Positions 1 through 9,372 are shown, counted from the stretch's first letter. The stretch is 64,000 nt of DNA from Betaproteobacteria bacterium (GCA_020621405.1 JAHRYN010000002.1:186001-250000); one strand, 5' to 3'. Numbers and translations: made by a program. The notes: generated by a model not told the origin, from the sequence alone.

Positions 1-1022
1 GCTACGTGTATTTCGCATCGCGCGACGGCTGGCTTACCAAGTTCGATCTGTGGAACCTGAAGGTCATCGCCGAGGTGCGGGTCGGCATCAACACGCGCAA
101 CGCCGCCGTCTCCTCCGACGGCCGCTACGTGATCGCCGCCAACTACCTGCCGCGCAATCTGGTGCTGCTGGACAGCGAATTGAACTTCGTGAAGCTGATC
201 GAGGCCGCCAGCCTGGACGGCAAACAGACCTCGCGCGTATCGGCGGTCTATGACGCCGGTCCGCGCCACAGCTTCGTCGCCGCGATGAAGGACATGCCGG
301 AACTGTGGGAAATCAGCTACAACGAGACGGCGGAACCCATTCACGACGGCTATGTGCATGACTACAAGATGGGCGAGGCGATAGCGAAACCGGGCTTCCT
401 GAACCCGCGTCGCACGCCGCTCGAGGACGTGCTGGACGACTTCTTCTTCGACCAGTCCTACCGCAACATCATGGGCGCATCGCGCGATGGCAAGGGCCAG
501 GTGGTGAATCTGGACGCCCGACGCAAGGTTGCCGACCTGTCGCTGCCCGGCATGCCTCACCTCGGCTCCGGCATCACCTGGCTGTGGCAGGGACGCACCG
601 TCATGGCATCCACCAATCTGAAGGAAAGCGCGGTCACCGTGATCGACCTGTCCAGCTGGCAGACGGTTAAGACCATCCCCACGCGCGGACCGGGCTTCTT
701 CCTGCGCAGCCACGAAAACAGCCGCTACGCCTTCGTCGACTCGATGATGAGCCGCGAAGCCCGCGACACGCTGCAGGTGATCGACAAGGACACGCTGACC
801 GTCGTGAAGGAACTGCGCCCGGTGCCCGGCAAAACACTGGCCCACGTCGAATTCACCCGCGACGGCCGCTACGCGCTGGCCAGCCTGCTGGAAAACGACG
901 GCGCACTGATCGTGTACGACGCGCGCACGCTGGAAGAGGTCAAGCGCATCCCGATGAACAAGCCGGTCGGCAAGTACAACGTCTGGAACAAGATCAGCCG
1001 CTCGGAAGGTACGAGCCACTGA
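1..1022 (+). CDS. Cytochrome d1 heme-domain protein (NirF/NirN type), 5'-truncated by window edge
   Basis: The reading frame is open from the first base (codons read from position 3), so this is the C-terminal part (about 339 residues) of a longer gene. A GTG at 6 is in frame but is probably internal. The product is an eight-bladed beta-propeller of the cytochrome d1 family. Repeated blade motifs such as SRDGWLTKFDLW, TVIDLSSWQTVK and LIVYDARTLEEVKRI are visible, and the tail PVGKYNVWNKISRSEGTSH is typical of the NirF/NirN branch and unlike the NirS ending. Family members act in the periplasm in heme d1 maturation or as NirN-type d1 cytochromes for nitrite reductase. I cannot decide between NirF and NirN because any N-terminal cytochrome c domain lies outside the window. 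The gene is followed by a 232-nt gap to an unrelated amidohydrolase, so it is probably the last gene of a nir cluster. Confidence 0.8.
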   Translation, partial: YVYFASRDGWLTKFDLWNLKVIAEVRVGINTRNAAVSSDGRYVIAANYLPRNLVLLDSELNFVKLIEAASLDGKQTSRVSAVYDAGPRHSFVAAMKDMPELWEISYNETAEPIHDGYVHDYKMGEAIAKPGFLNPRRTPLEDVLDDFFFDQSYRNIMGASRDGKGQVVNLDARRKVADLSLPGMPHLGSGITWLWQGRTVMASTNLKESAVTVIDLSSWQTVKTIPTRGPGFFLRSHENSRYAFVDSMMSREARDTLQVIDKDTLTVVKELRPVPGKTLAHVEFTRDGRYALASLLENDGALIVYDARTLEEVKRIPMNKPVGKYNVWNKISRSEGTSH

Positions 1023-1254
1023 GTCCGAGGACAGTCGGCACGTCTCTGGATTGATCCGGTATCGATTGCGCTGGCGCTCGGTCGTCCCGGCGGGGCCAGG
1101 TCCGAGCAGGCGCTTGTCCGGTACCTGCGCCGCGAAGCATCATCCAGCTTTCAATTGCAGTTTTCGCCACGGACGACGGCCGGATCAAGCGCACAATGCA
1201 GACTGGCGGCCTTCGCATCAGCAACTGCCAGGACACGGAAGGAGCGAGCCGCCC

Positions 1255-2019
1255 GTGGACATCTTTGACGCTCACCTGCACATCATCGCGCCCGGCTTTC
1301 CGCTGACGCCCAACCAGGGCTATATGCCCGCCCCGTTCTCCATCGATGACTATCTTGCGCGCGCCACACCGCTGGGCATCACAGGCGGCGCCGTCGTGTC
1401 GGGCTCGTTCCAGGGCTTCGACCAGAGCTACCTGATCGACGCACTGGGCAGACTCGGCCCGACCTTCGTCGGCGTCACGCAACTGCCCGCCAGCACGCCG
1501 GACCAGGACATCCTCGCGCTCGATCAGGCCGGCGTGCGCGCCGTGCGCTTCAACCTGCAGCGCGGCGGCTCGGAAGACGTCAGCGAACTCGAGCGCATGG
1601 CGCGGCGCGTGCATGACCTGTGCGGCTGGCATGTCGAGCTGTACGTCGCCAACAGCGAACTGAAGGCACTGCGCGGCCTGCTCGCACGACTGCCCCGGGT
1701 ATCGATAGACCACCTCGGCCTCACCCGCGACGGCTTCGACGACCTCGTCTGGCTCGTCGAACGCGGCATTCACGTCAAGGCCACCGGCTTCGGCCGCGTC
1801 GACTTCGACGTCCGCCATGCACTGCGCACCCTTCACACCGCCAACCCCGCCGCCCTGATGTTCGGCACCGACCTGCCCTGCACGAGGGCGGCGAGGGCGT
1901 TCAGCGGCAGGGATCTGGAGGTGGTGATTGAAGCGGTGGGAGGTGATGCAGATGCTGTGTTTAGGGGACACTCGATGCAGCTTTATAGAGTTAGATCGGC
2001 TACCGCCACCACCAAGTGA
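1255..2019 (+). CDS. Amidohydrolase-2 family metal-dependent hydrolase
   Basis: Predicted TIM-barrel amidohydrolase (254 residues) of the amidohydrolase-2 type, whose members hydrolyse lactones such as 2-pyrone-4,6-dicarboxylate or decarboxylate aromatic acids. Metal-binding signatures visible are the N-terminal DAHLHI (HxH) motif directly after the start, a mid-protein histidine in GWHVELYV, IDHLGL, and the late FGTDLP aspartate. The start is the GTG at 1255, preceded by GGAAGGAG with about 10 nt spacing; upstream in-frame starts would add an Arg-rich, non-homologous leader. The last 30 codons or so (from about 1925) change to AT-richer composition and end in a low-complexity SATATTK tail. 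This suggests that the natural 3' end has been replaced or altered next to the toxin/immunity region. The substrate is unknown. Confidence 0.75.
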   Translation: MDIFDAHLHIIAPGFPLTPNQGYMPAPFSIDDYLARATPLGITGGAVVSGSFQGFDQSYLIDALGRLGPTFVGVTQLPASTPDQDILALDQAGVRAVRFNLQRGGSEDVSELERMARRVHDLCGWHVELYVANSELKALRGLLARLPRVSIDHLGLTRDGFDDLVWLVERGIHVKATGFGRVDFDVRHALRTLHTANPAALMFGTDLPCTRAARAFSGRDLEVVIEAVGGDADAVFRGHSMQLYRVRSATATTK

Positions 2020-2302
2020 ACACCCATTCGAGTGCATCCAATGTGTGACGATCCAATTCCGGATGCCTATTTCTCATTTGCTCCTTAGCCCAAGCGGCAG
2101 CAGCAACTAACGAGAATTTTTTCCAATCAGGTTTCAAGCCACCTAACTCGTCCAGCAACCGCCTCACCTCTACTTCCAGCGCAGCAGCTGTTTCGCGATC
2201 AAATTCTTCAACTAGCGCTTTGGCATCCTGAGTTGGGCACACGCTTGTCCCAAAACAGAGAAAGCAGATCACTGCTCGATTAAGCACAACGGTATCTATC
2301 AC
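2000..2302 (-). CDS. Hypothetical protein downstream of CDI-like locus (possible orphan immunity gene or remnant)
   Basis: Up to 100 residues, not recognised. It is an acidic, helical-looking protein (ALVEEFDRETAAALEVEVRRLLDEL) ending in the unusual FTWWWR. The first in-frame start is a GTG at 2302 with no convincing ribosome-binding site, and no ATG follows until late in the frame, so the true start is uncertain and the gene could be a 5'-degraded fragment. It overlaps the 3' end of the convergent amidohydrolase by 20 nt and lies 66 nt downstream of the putative immunity gene, on the same strand. Composition is AT-rich like the toxin end. In contact-dependent inhibition loci this position often holds orphan immunity genes, which is the basis of the suggestion; there is no sequence proof. 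Confidence 0.45.
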   Translation of the reverse strand: MIDTVVLNRAVICFLCFGTSVCPTQDAKALVEEFDRETAAALEVEVRRLLDELGGLKPDWKKFSLVAAAAWAKEQMRNRHPELDRHTLDALEWVFTWWWR

Positions 2303-2368
2303 GGGAAAATCTGCACTGTATCTACGACGTAAAACAGTGTCACGTGTGGTTGGGCATGAAAAATCCTA

Positions 2369-2626
2369 TCAAGTCTCAATCGGCTCCCACAAACCTTTAA
2401 ATGGAAAATCGGGAGAAATTAAACGCCAGACCTGCCCTGAACTGACGTCCTGAAACCAACGTCCGCCGTAAATCTCCCCCGAACCATAATTCATATCACA
2501 CACCACTTCTTTCGCAAACCCGCTACTAACTTGAGCATTCAAGTATTCGACCAATCGTTGATATTCACTCGGCGATGAAAACCCGGGAATTCTTTCCCAC
2601 ACACAAAAATTTAACGGACTATCCAT
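2369..2626 (-). CDS. Putative CdiI-like immunity protein
   Basis: An 85-residue cytoplasmic protein with no signal peptide or membrane segment and no recognised family. Its ATG lies 16 nt inside the 3' end of the large TpsA gene, so the two are translationally coupled. A small, compositionally distinct gene overlapping the end of a two-partner-secretion toxin is the hallmark of a CdiI immunity gene, which neutralises the toxin tip of its own CdiA. The protein is aromatic- and acid-rich (YGSGEIYGGRWFQDV, LISPDFPFKGLWEP), which fits a toxin-binding surface. The immunity role is inferred from position only. Confidence 0.6.
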   Translation of the reverse strand: MDSPLNFCVWERIPGFSSPSEYQRLVEYLNAQVSSGFAKEVVCDMNYGSGEIYGGRWFQDVSSGQVWRLISPDFPFKGLWEPIET

Positions 2627-5600
2627 TTAACATCAACCTTCGGAATATAAATTTGATTTCCACCACCCACCAATCCACGCTCTGGTGCCGTAACTCCTTC
2701 ATAAATTTTAGTCCCCGCGGGTATCCTTGCCTTCACGACTCGCGTTGCCGTATTTCCCCAGTTTTGATCAAGGGAAAAATCGATAACCGACTGCAAGGCA
2801 CCGTGTGGTTCTACTGATGTCCAGAAACTCCCAGTTGGATCTCCGTATTCCGAAATGACACGGTATAGGATTTGATCGGATGGTAGGTTGCGCTCTGTGT
2901 ATGTAGCACTACGAAATGTAATTGCGATGGAGTTTGCTAGCGGTCCAGGGTTTATCGGATTAAAAACGGCGATGTCGACACTAGTCGCAGCCTGCTCAGA
3001 GACGCCATTCCTTGCGGCCTGAGTCAGCGCGCTCTCAAAAATCGCAGTTGATGCTTCCTTCGATAGAGCAAGTCCGGCGTTTGCCAACTCACTCAGCACC
3101 TTGCCAGCACCTGCAACTACATAACCCGCAGTAACTACATCAACCGCCAGTCGTCCTGCCTCCACGCCAGCGGTAATCGATCCATCCCAATCGCCACTTT
3201 CATAGGCGTTGGTGAGCATGTCTATGCGGCGCCCATATCCCGCTGCAATCGCGTCGCCGACCTTAGTCCGAAACTCAGGGTCGCTCACAATTGACCGGAG
3301 TGCGTGCAACGTTTCCGGAAGGTGCTCGACCAGACCGATGATGGCTTCGGTCTGTTCATACGCCTGATAACCGATGCCGCCACCGATGCCGACCAGCAGG
3401 CCGGTGTCCTGCATCTTGCTGATGCCCGCGTACCTGAGGTAAACGCCGGCGCGACACGTAACGGTCCTGCAGGCGGCGAGCGCCGCTTCGCGGTCACTGC
3501 TCTGCTTGCGCGTCAGATAGTTGTTCACTGTCGCGTTCTGCGCCGCCCGTCCGGCTGTCAGTGGATCGCCGCCGAGAGCGTCAGCTGCCGCGCCGCCGGC
3601 CAGCATCGACAATGCGGTCAGGGCGATTTCGCGGTTTCGGTCCTGCAGCCCCAGCGCCTGATCGAGCGGCTGTTCGACCAGTGTTGCGGTGATGGCGCCG
3701 ACTGCACCCGAGTAGGCGTCGGCGCCGCGTGCGCGGGCAGCGAGTGCGCCCAGGACGCCGTGGGCGAGCGCGTGGCCCAGGGTGCCCTGCTGGCCGAAGT
3801 TGCCGCGTCCGATTTCATTGGCACCGCGCGCTGCAGTTTCGTTGATGACGGCGTCGAGCAGCGCCGACCGGAATCCGCTGCCGGTCAGTTCTCCGGCTGC
3901 ACCGGCTGCCAGCGTGCGTACCGAAAAACGCTGGAACGCATCGTCGAGGTTCGCACTGCTCCAGGCACCCGCGCCGGCGGTGAAACCGCCAGCCAGGCCG
4001 CTGGTCAGTGCATTGCCAAAATCGATGCTGCCACTGGACACAAGCTGGCTGGCCGAACTCGAAAGGCTCTGAGTGACCGCCGCGCTCGCGATCGCATTGC
4101 CCAGCCCCGCCGATGCCCCGGTCGTCGCGGCGGCAAACGTGGCGCCGAAGTCGGTGGCGAAGCTGCCGACCAGTGCCGACACCTCGGGGCCGACGAGCAG
4201 GCTGACCGACAGACCGGCCACGACGCCCAGCAGGCTGCCGAAGCCGCCACTTTGATGGAAGCGGAAATGGAGATTGTCGCGGGCAACTTCGCGTTCGAAG
4301 TTGTCGCCGAGCACGGTCGCAATCTGCGCCTCGAACTCCTGGCTGAGCGCGGCCGTGCTTTCGGCACTTTCGCCGACGACACGGAACTCGCCGGACACCG
4401 AGCTGACTGCACCGGCATTGAGATCCCACCGCGCCGCCTGCATGAGACCGCCTGGCTGCACGGTATCGCCTTCGATGACGAGTGTGCCGCCGCTGACCTT
4501 GCGCCGCTCGTAGTAATAGGCCGAACGCTTGCGGTTCTCCAGTTCTTCCGCGGTGACGGCGAGCGCGCCGTCAGTCAGGACAAAGCCGGTATTGTCGATG
4601 CGCCCCCCGGTCAGCGCGATGGCGACCGCGGCACCGAGCTCTCCACCGGGAACGGCGATCAGTCGGCCTTGCCAGTCATCAGGCAGATAGACCCAAGGAA
4701 ACAGACGGCCGTCGGTTTCGACGTACCACAGCATCGGTGCGGTCATCTGCGACTGCTGATCGGCGCTCAGCGCAGCACCCATCGGCAGCCCATGCTCGAT
4801 GGCGAAGGCCGCACCGTTGGCCACGAGTATCGCGTGCTGTTGCTGCTCCGGCGACTGGCCGGTCACGGGATCCCAGTCCAGACCGGGCAGTATCCAGGCC
4901 CGGTGTGACGTCGCAAGGAAGGCATTGCGCAGCGCAGCCTCCTCTTCGCTTGGCATCAGTGCAAAGGGCTCATGCCGGGCCAGCGCGGGCGGCAGTATCT
5001 GCATGAGCGCCGTGCCGCTGTAGCCACCGGCGGCCGACAGCGGCGACACCTCACTGCCGAGACCGGCAAGGTCGATGCGTGTCGGCGGCAGCGACGGCAT
5101 GGCCGTGCGCTGGTGATAGTCCGCTGCAAAGTCGAAGCCGTTCCGGATGTCGTCAGCCCGGATCACGATGCTTGCCGCGTGAATGCTGCCGACGTTGATG
5201 AAGCGCGACTGCCGGCCGGAAGCGATACTGCCGGCACCGCTCCCGAGCATCTGCACGACCAGACTCTGCAACGGATTCGGAGACGCTGTCCCAACGACCG
5301 GAGGCGGTGCTGCCGGCCCCGGAACACCACCACCGGACGGTGCAGGCGGGCCGGCCGGCGGTGGCAGGCGCGGAAACGCGCCGGAGGAAAAGGCACGACC
5401 GGCCTGCATGATGCCGGGCAGGGAGCCCAGAGCCACCTCACCCGCTGACGAACGCTGCCAGTCGATCGGCGTCACGCATGTGCCGGTACACGCGCCGCCT
5501 TCGAACTGCGCATCCGGATCGACCGCGTAGTAGGTCGAAGACCACACTGCGCGGTAGCGGCGATCCTCGTTCAGAAAATCATGCGTTGCGACATCGATGT

Positions 5601-7512
5601 CGCGTCCGGCGAGCATGGTGGCACCGCGGTTGACGAAGATCGGCACATCGGCGAGCAGATCACGTCCGGCCCGCATCAGCGCACTGCCGGCGGGTGCTTC
5701 GATGTCGGCGCTGCAGACGCCCTTGTACGTCGTCCGGCAGCCGTCGAAATGTTCGTCGGAGAAGGTTTCGTGACGCGACACGATGCGCGTCGCATTCACC
5801 AGTCGGGTCGTTGCGACACGGATGTCGCGGCCGGCATCCACGACAGACTGGTTCTCGAACGACGCCGGCAGGGCAATGAAAACGTCGTTTGCGGCAGCGA
5901 GACGGTCGCGGTTGACATAGTCGGACACGGCGACGCCGATGTCGGGATGCATCGGGAGATCGCGCATGTCCTGCCGGTCCGAGAACGGATCCGGTGGCGG
6001 TAGCAGGTAGAGGTTGCGTTGCGCGATAAAGGACTGGACGCCGGCCTGTGCCGTGGAAAACGACTCCACCGGTGCAAACAGGAACAGGTCGCGTCCGGCA
6101 TCCAGCCTGCCGTCCAGTCCGTGGCTCGCCTGATACTCGTCGCCTGTCCGGCCACGCAGCGACTGCCAGACATAGGCATCGCGCCCGGCACGCACCGTAC
6201 CACCGTCGTTTTCGACCAGATTCAGGAACAGATCCTGCCCCGCCACCAGCGCGCCAGTATTGACCAGCGCCACCTCGCCATCGTCCACCGACCGGCGCGA
6301 CGACGCCCCCGGCAGGCCGATCGCCGCCGTCATCGGCATGATGCCTCCGGCCGCCGCCTCCAGCGTCACTCCTGCCCTGATCGAGCCGGCATTCAGACCG
6401 GAGCGGATGTGCGACAGCCGCACGTCACCGCCGGCTTCAATCGCTCCGGCATTGACGAACTGGGTCCAGCTGTCCGAATTGTCGGGCATGAACCCGAGTT
6501 CGATGTTGCCGTGCGCAGCCAGCCGCCCTCGTCCGGAGATGAACAGGTCCATCGCAATGATCTGCAGATCGTTGCCGGCCGCGATCGAGTCGTCGATGAC
6601 CGAATGCCATGCGCCGACGTTATAGATGCCGGCATTGCGCCCTGCGTCGATGGGGCCATGCAGTTCGATGTGCTCGCGCGAGGCGATGAAGATGTCGGTG
6701 TCGGCCTTCAGTGCAGCCGTGGTACGCACGCCCAGCTGGTCGCCGACGGCAACCAGCTGGATGCTCCCGGCCGACACGCTCTGGCCGATATCTATCGCGA
6801 AGCCGCCGGCATGGTCGTTCGGATAGGGGCCGGCGCCGACACGCCCCGCATCGCTGGCGGCGAGCGTGTCGGCATCCACCACCGCACGCCCGGCGGACAC
6901 GTTCAGACCGGCCTGCGTAGTGATCGGACCTGCGCTTCGCAGCGTGCGTGCGATCAGGTCGAGGCGCCCCGCCAGTGCTGTCAGACCGGAGCGACCAAGC
7001 TCGATGGCACCGCCGATGACGTCGAACTGCAGCCGTCCCTGCGCGAATTCAGGTCGTCCGGTCGTCAGCTGGACATGCGGCGTATTGATGAAGCCGCAGC
7101 CGTCGCAGGCGATGCCATTGGGGTTGGCGATGACCAGCCGTGCGGACTGCCCGGCCACTTCGATCCGTCCGGACAGCGCACTGGGACGGTTGCTCGTGAC
7201 CTCGTTGAGTATCAGCCGCGCAGCATTGCCGCCCAGACCGGCGTTCGCTTCGACCGGACCAGCCAGCGCGCTGCGCGTGCCGGCGGTCGCATTGTTGAGC
7301 ACCAAGCCCTGCGCCGGCGCGTCGAACGCAGACCATTTGTTGTGCGACAGGCCGCTGCCGTCCGGCGCCACGATGCGGACGACCGGCACGTTGCCGGCAA
7401 GTCCGACGACAGCCCGGTGCATGGCCGAAGCCGCCGCATCGGGCGTCACATCGGCCAGCGCGACCTGCGCCAGCAGCCATCCCGCAGTCAGGGCAAGTCG
7501 GCACGGTCTCAT
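2611..7512 (-). CDS. Two-partner secretion exoprotein (TpsA, CdiA/hemagglutinin-like) with C-terminal toxin domain
   Basis: A 1633-residue secreted beta-helix protein. A Sec signal peptide occupies residues 1-20 (ends AQVALA). The TPS secretion domain follows (about 30-280) with the family signature NPNGI at 130-134 and CDGCGFINT after it. A long hemagglutinin-type repeat region rich in AGRD(I/L) motifs comes next, then a proline-rich linker (about 711-748). A hydrophobic Gly/Ala segment runs from about 1130 to 1330, and a pretoxin-like NNYL motif sits at 1330-1333. The last 300 residues form a variable tail; the terminal ~90 (LYRVISEYGDPTGSFW ... GLVGGGNQIYIPK) resemble NAD-targeting TNT/ADP-ribosyl-type toxins in layout, which is inference. 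DNA for the tail is clearly AT-richer than the body. At 1633 residues it is short for a CdiA. The partner transporter lies 27 nt upstream and the putative immunity gene overlaps downstream. Confidence 0.88.
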   Translation of the reverse strand: MRPCRLALTAGWLLAQVALADVTPDAAASAMHRAVVGLAGNVPVVRIVAPDGSGLSHNKWSAFDAPAQGLVLNNATAGTRSALAGPVEANAGLGGNAARLILNEVTSNRPSALSGRIEVAGQSARLVIANPNGIACDGCGFINTPHVQLTTGRPEFAQGRLQFDVIGGAIELGRSGLTALAGRLDLIARTLRSAGPITTQAGLNVSAGRAVVDADTLAASDAGRVGAGPYPNDHAGGFAIDIGQSVSAGSIQLVAVGDQLGVRTTAALKADTDIFIASREHIELHGPIDAGRNAGIYNVGAWHSVIDDSIAAGNDLQIIAMDLFISGRGRLAAHGNIELGFMPDNSDSWTQFVNAGAIEAGGDVRLSHIRSGLNAGSIRAGVTLEAAAGGIMPMTAAIGLPGASSRRSVDDGEVALVNTGALVAGQDLFLNLVENDGGTVRAGRDAYVWQSLRGRTGDEYQASHGLDGRLDAGRDLFLFAPVESFSTAQAGVQSFIAQRNLYLLPPPDPFSDRQDMRDLPMHPDIGVAVSDYVNRDRLAAANDVFIALPASFENQSVVDAGRDIRVATTRLVNATRIVSRHETFSDEHFDGCRTTYKGVCSADIEAPAGSALMRAGRDLLADVPIFVNRGATMLAGRDIDVATHDFLNEDRRYRAVWSSTYYAVDPDAQFEGGACTGTCVTPIDWQRSSAGEVALGSLPGIMQAGRAFSSGAFPRLPPPAGPPAPSGGGVPGPAAPPPVVGTASPNPLQSLVVQMLGSGAGSIASGRQSRFINVGSIHAASIVIRADDIRNGFDFAADYHQRTAMPSLPPTRIDLAGLGSEVSPLSAAGGYSGTALMQILPPALARHEPFALMPSEEEAALRNAFLATSHRAWILPGLDWDPVTGQSPEQQQHAILVANGAAFAIEHGLPMGAALSADQQSQMTAPMLWYVETDGRLFPWVYLPDDWQGRLIAVPGGELGAAVAIALTGGRIDNTGFVLTDGALAVTAEELENRKRSAYYYERRKVSGGTLVIEGDTVQPGGLMQAARWDLNAGAVSSVSGEFRVVGESAESTAALSQEFEAQIATVLGDNFEREVARDNLHFRFHQSGGFGSLLGVVAGLSVSLLVGPEVSALVGSFATDFGATFAAATTGASAGLGNAIASAAVTQSLSSSASQLVSSGSIDFGNALTSGLAGGFTAGAGAWSSANLDDAFQRFSVRTLAAGAAGELTGSGFRSALLDAVINETAARGANEIGRGNFGQQGTLGHALAHGVLGALAARARGADAYSGAVGAITATLVEQPLDQALGLQDRNREIALTALSMLAGGAAADALGGDPLTAGRAAQNATVNNYLTRKQSSDREAALAACRTVTCRAGVYLRYAGISKMQDTGLLVGIGGGIGYQAYEQTEAIIGLVEHLPETLHALRSIVSDPEFRTKVGDAIAAGYGRRIDMLTNAYESGDWDGSITAGVEAGRLAVDVVTAGYVVAGAGKVLSELANAGLALSKEASTAIFESALTQAARNGVSEQAATSVDIAVFNPINPGPLANSIAITFRSATYTERNLPSDQILYRVISEYGDPTGSFWTSVEPHGALQSVIDFSLDQNWGNTATRVVKARIPAGTKIYEGVTAPERGLVGGGNQIYIPKVDVKWIVR

Positions 7513-7539
7513 GATGGTCTGTCCTCCGACGCAACAGGT

Positions 7540-9147
7540 TCAGATTTCGTAGCTCACGGAAAAATGGAAACGCCACGAACGGCGCACGGAATCCGGCTCG
7601 GTCCGGACCGGTACGCTGATGCCGGCATCCCAGATCGCGCCACCGCTGCTGCCGCGCACGCCGGTCCCGATGCTGACCAGCGAATTGCGCGGCCCACCTA
7701 CCAGCCAGACAGCGCCATGGTCCATGTGCAGGAACGGCATGACGGAGGCGCCATTGCGGTAGGTCATTCCGGCCAGTCTCATTTCGTGCCGGAGCAGGTA
7801 TCCGCGGTCGCCCGAAACCACTGACTCGTCGTAGCCGCGTACCGAAGCGAGACCACCGAGATGGATCTGCTCCTGTCCGATCACGCTTGCGCTGCTGTAC
7901 TGGCCGGAGAACTGTCCGGCGTAATCGATGCCGCCGAACGGGGTGCGTACGATCCATCCGGCGGCAAGCGCCCACTTCGTGAATGCATGATGGGTATGCG
8001 TCGACGGCAGTCCCGGTGCATCGCGTGTCGCACCCAGCATCGGCAGGCCGAAAGACAACGACGGTTCGACGAAATACTGGTGACTGTCACCCTGTGCCGT
8101 GCGGTTCCACGCCAGACGCAGCACGGTGCTTCGGTCGTCGGCGAGGTCGGTGTTTCCGACGCTGCGCGCAAGTCGCGAACAGGCAAGCGTCACGTCAGAC
8201 GCGTCACGCCGCTCCCTCGACACCGCGAACACGTGGTTCCAGCCCAGCACCGCCGTGATCGCCCGGCTGTGCAGATCGATGCCGGCCAGGTCGATCTCCG
8301 ATCTGGAACCGGAAACCGTCGTCGACCACAGATCGAAGCCGGCCGGAATGGTCCATGAAACCAGTGCTGCATCGCTGCGCACACTGTGCAGATAGCCGAT
8401 CTGCAGGTCATCCAGCCAGCCCGAAAGGTTCTCGAACCGGCCGTTCAGGCGCCAGCGTTCGGCACCGGTGCTGCGTGCGCCCTGATTGTCGGCGCCGACC
8501 GACACCGACCATGGGCGGCCGGCGCCCAGCGCGATGTCGAGCAGGCTGGTTGCCGGCGCGGTCCCCGGAAGAATCCTGACCTGAGCCTGATACATGCGCA
8601 GACGGTTGATCTGCCGGACGCCCTGTTCCAGTGCCTCCAGAGACAGCACCTCGCCAGCCGCGACCGGAACGACCCGATCGACAGTCGCCGGCGCGATGCC
8701 GCTGGCACTGATACGCTCTACCCGCCCCGGCACCACCTCGATCAATACCCGTGCCGACTCGACATCGATCGACAGCAGGCGCACGCGGCTGGTTACCCAG
8801 CCACGTTCGACCAGGCGTGCATCGAGCTTGCGCAGCAGGAGATCGAGTCGTCTCCGACCCAGCGGCAACTGCAGGAAGGGCCCGACGATCGACGCGAGTT
8901 CTGACTCCGAAAGCAGTCCCTGCGCATCGACGTCGATGCGCTGAACCGCCATCACCGGTCCAGCCTCCGCCACACTGGATGGCTCGTCCTGCCAGTCGGC
9001 CTCGGGCTCCGGGATGACAGGCAGGGGCAATCCACGTGACTGCATGCCGCGCAACAACGCACGCCGCTCGTCGAGCAAGCGGTCGGCAGGCTCCGGTGCA
9101 GCAACCGCCTTGCCGGAACCGGACATGAACAAGGCCAGAATCAGCAT
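7540..9147 (-). CDS. Two-partner secretion outer-membrane transporter (TpsB; ShlB/FhaC/CdiB family)
   Basis: Omp85-superfamily outer-membrane pore that exports the adjacent TpsA exoprotein. It has an N-terminal signal-like hydrophobic stretch (MLILALFMSGSGKAVAA), a periplasmic helix/linker, and two POTRA domains (about residues 60-210, first strand VQRIDVDAQGLLSESEL). A 16-strand barrel domain carries the conserved VRGYDE motif that marks strand 6 loop L6, and the barrel ends with the amphipathic strand FHFSVSYEI. I chose the ATG at 9147 because GAGGGAG lies 9 nt upstream. In-frame ATG at 9174 and GTG at 9183 would give a slightly longer leader with one arginine, which some signal predictors would prefer. 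The gene is first of the locus, with a predicted promoter at 9200-9227. The substrate assignment follows from adjacency. Confidence 0.9.
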   Translation of the reverse strand: MLILALFMSGSGKAVAAPEPADRLLDERRALLRGMQSRGLPLPVIPEPEADWQDEPSSVAEAGPVMAVQRIDVDAQGLLSESELASIVGPFLQLPLGRRRLDLLLRKLDARLVERGWVTSRVRLLSIDVESARVLIEVVPGRVERISASGIAPATVDRVVPVAAGEVLSLEALEQGVRQINRLRMYQAQVRILPGTAPATSLLDIALGAGRPWSVSVGADNQGARSTGAERWRLNGRFENLSGWLDDLQIGYLHSVRSDAALVSWTIPAGFDLWSTTVSGSRSEIDLAGIDLHSRAITAVLGWNHVFAVSRERRDASDVTLACSRLARSVGNTDLADDRSTVLRLAWNRTAQGDSHQYFVEPSLSFGLPMLGATRDAPGLPSTHTHHAFTKWALAAGWIVRTPFGGIDYAGQFSGQYSSASVIGQEQIHLGGLASVRGYDESVVSGDRGYLLRHEMRLAGMTYRNGASVMPFLHMDHGAVWLVGGPRNSLVSIGTGVRGSSGGAIWDAGISVPVRTEPDSVRRSWRFHFSVSYEI

Positions 9148-9199
9148 CGCACACCACTCCCTCGCACCGGACATGTCGGCCACTTAAAATGTTTATGTC

Positions 9200-9227
9200 A
9201 TATTACATGGCAATTTTCCGGAATCAA
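9200..9227 (-). promoter_or_regulatory. Predicted sigma-70 promoter of the tpsB-tpsA locus
   Basis: Read on the minus strand, TTGATT (9227-9222) and TAATAT (9205-9200) are separated by 16 bp. They lie in an AT-rich patch about 50 nt upstream of the preferred tpsB start, the only such patch in this intergenic region. No operator was recognised. The prediction is by eye. Confidence 0.5.
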
Positions 9228-9372
9228 GCAAGGCGCGCTTTCGTAGCGAGGGTGAAGCAGAGAGGATCGGGAAGCAGCCGCAGGAAAGTCCGCCGTGTAA
9301 CCGCAGTCACAGACCGGCGGCGGCGCTCCGCGGAAGATCGGGACACTTGATCATCAACGAAGGAGTTCAGTC

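Noticed and set aside
9278..9296. CAGGAAAGTC resembling the conserved core of RNase P RNA
   Set aside because: Only this short match exists; the gap before the DUF2892 gene is far too small for the about 350-nt RNA and the other conserved blocks are missing.
9347..9357. TTGATCATCAA as an FNR box
   Set aside because: The half-sites are one base apart, not four, so it does not fit an FNR dimer.
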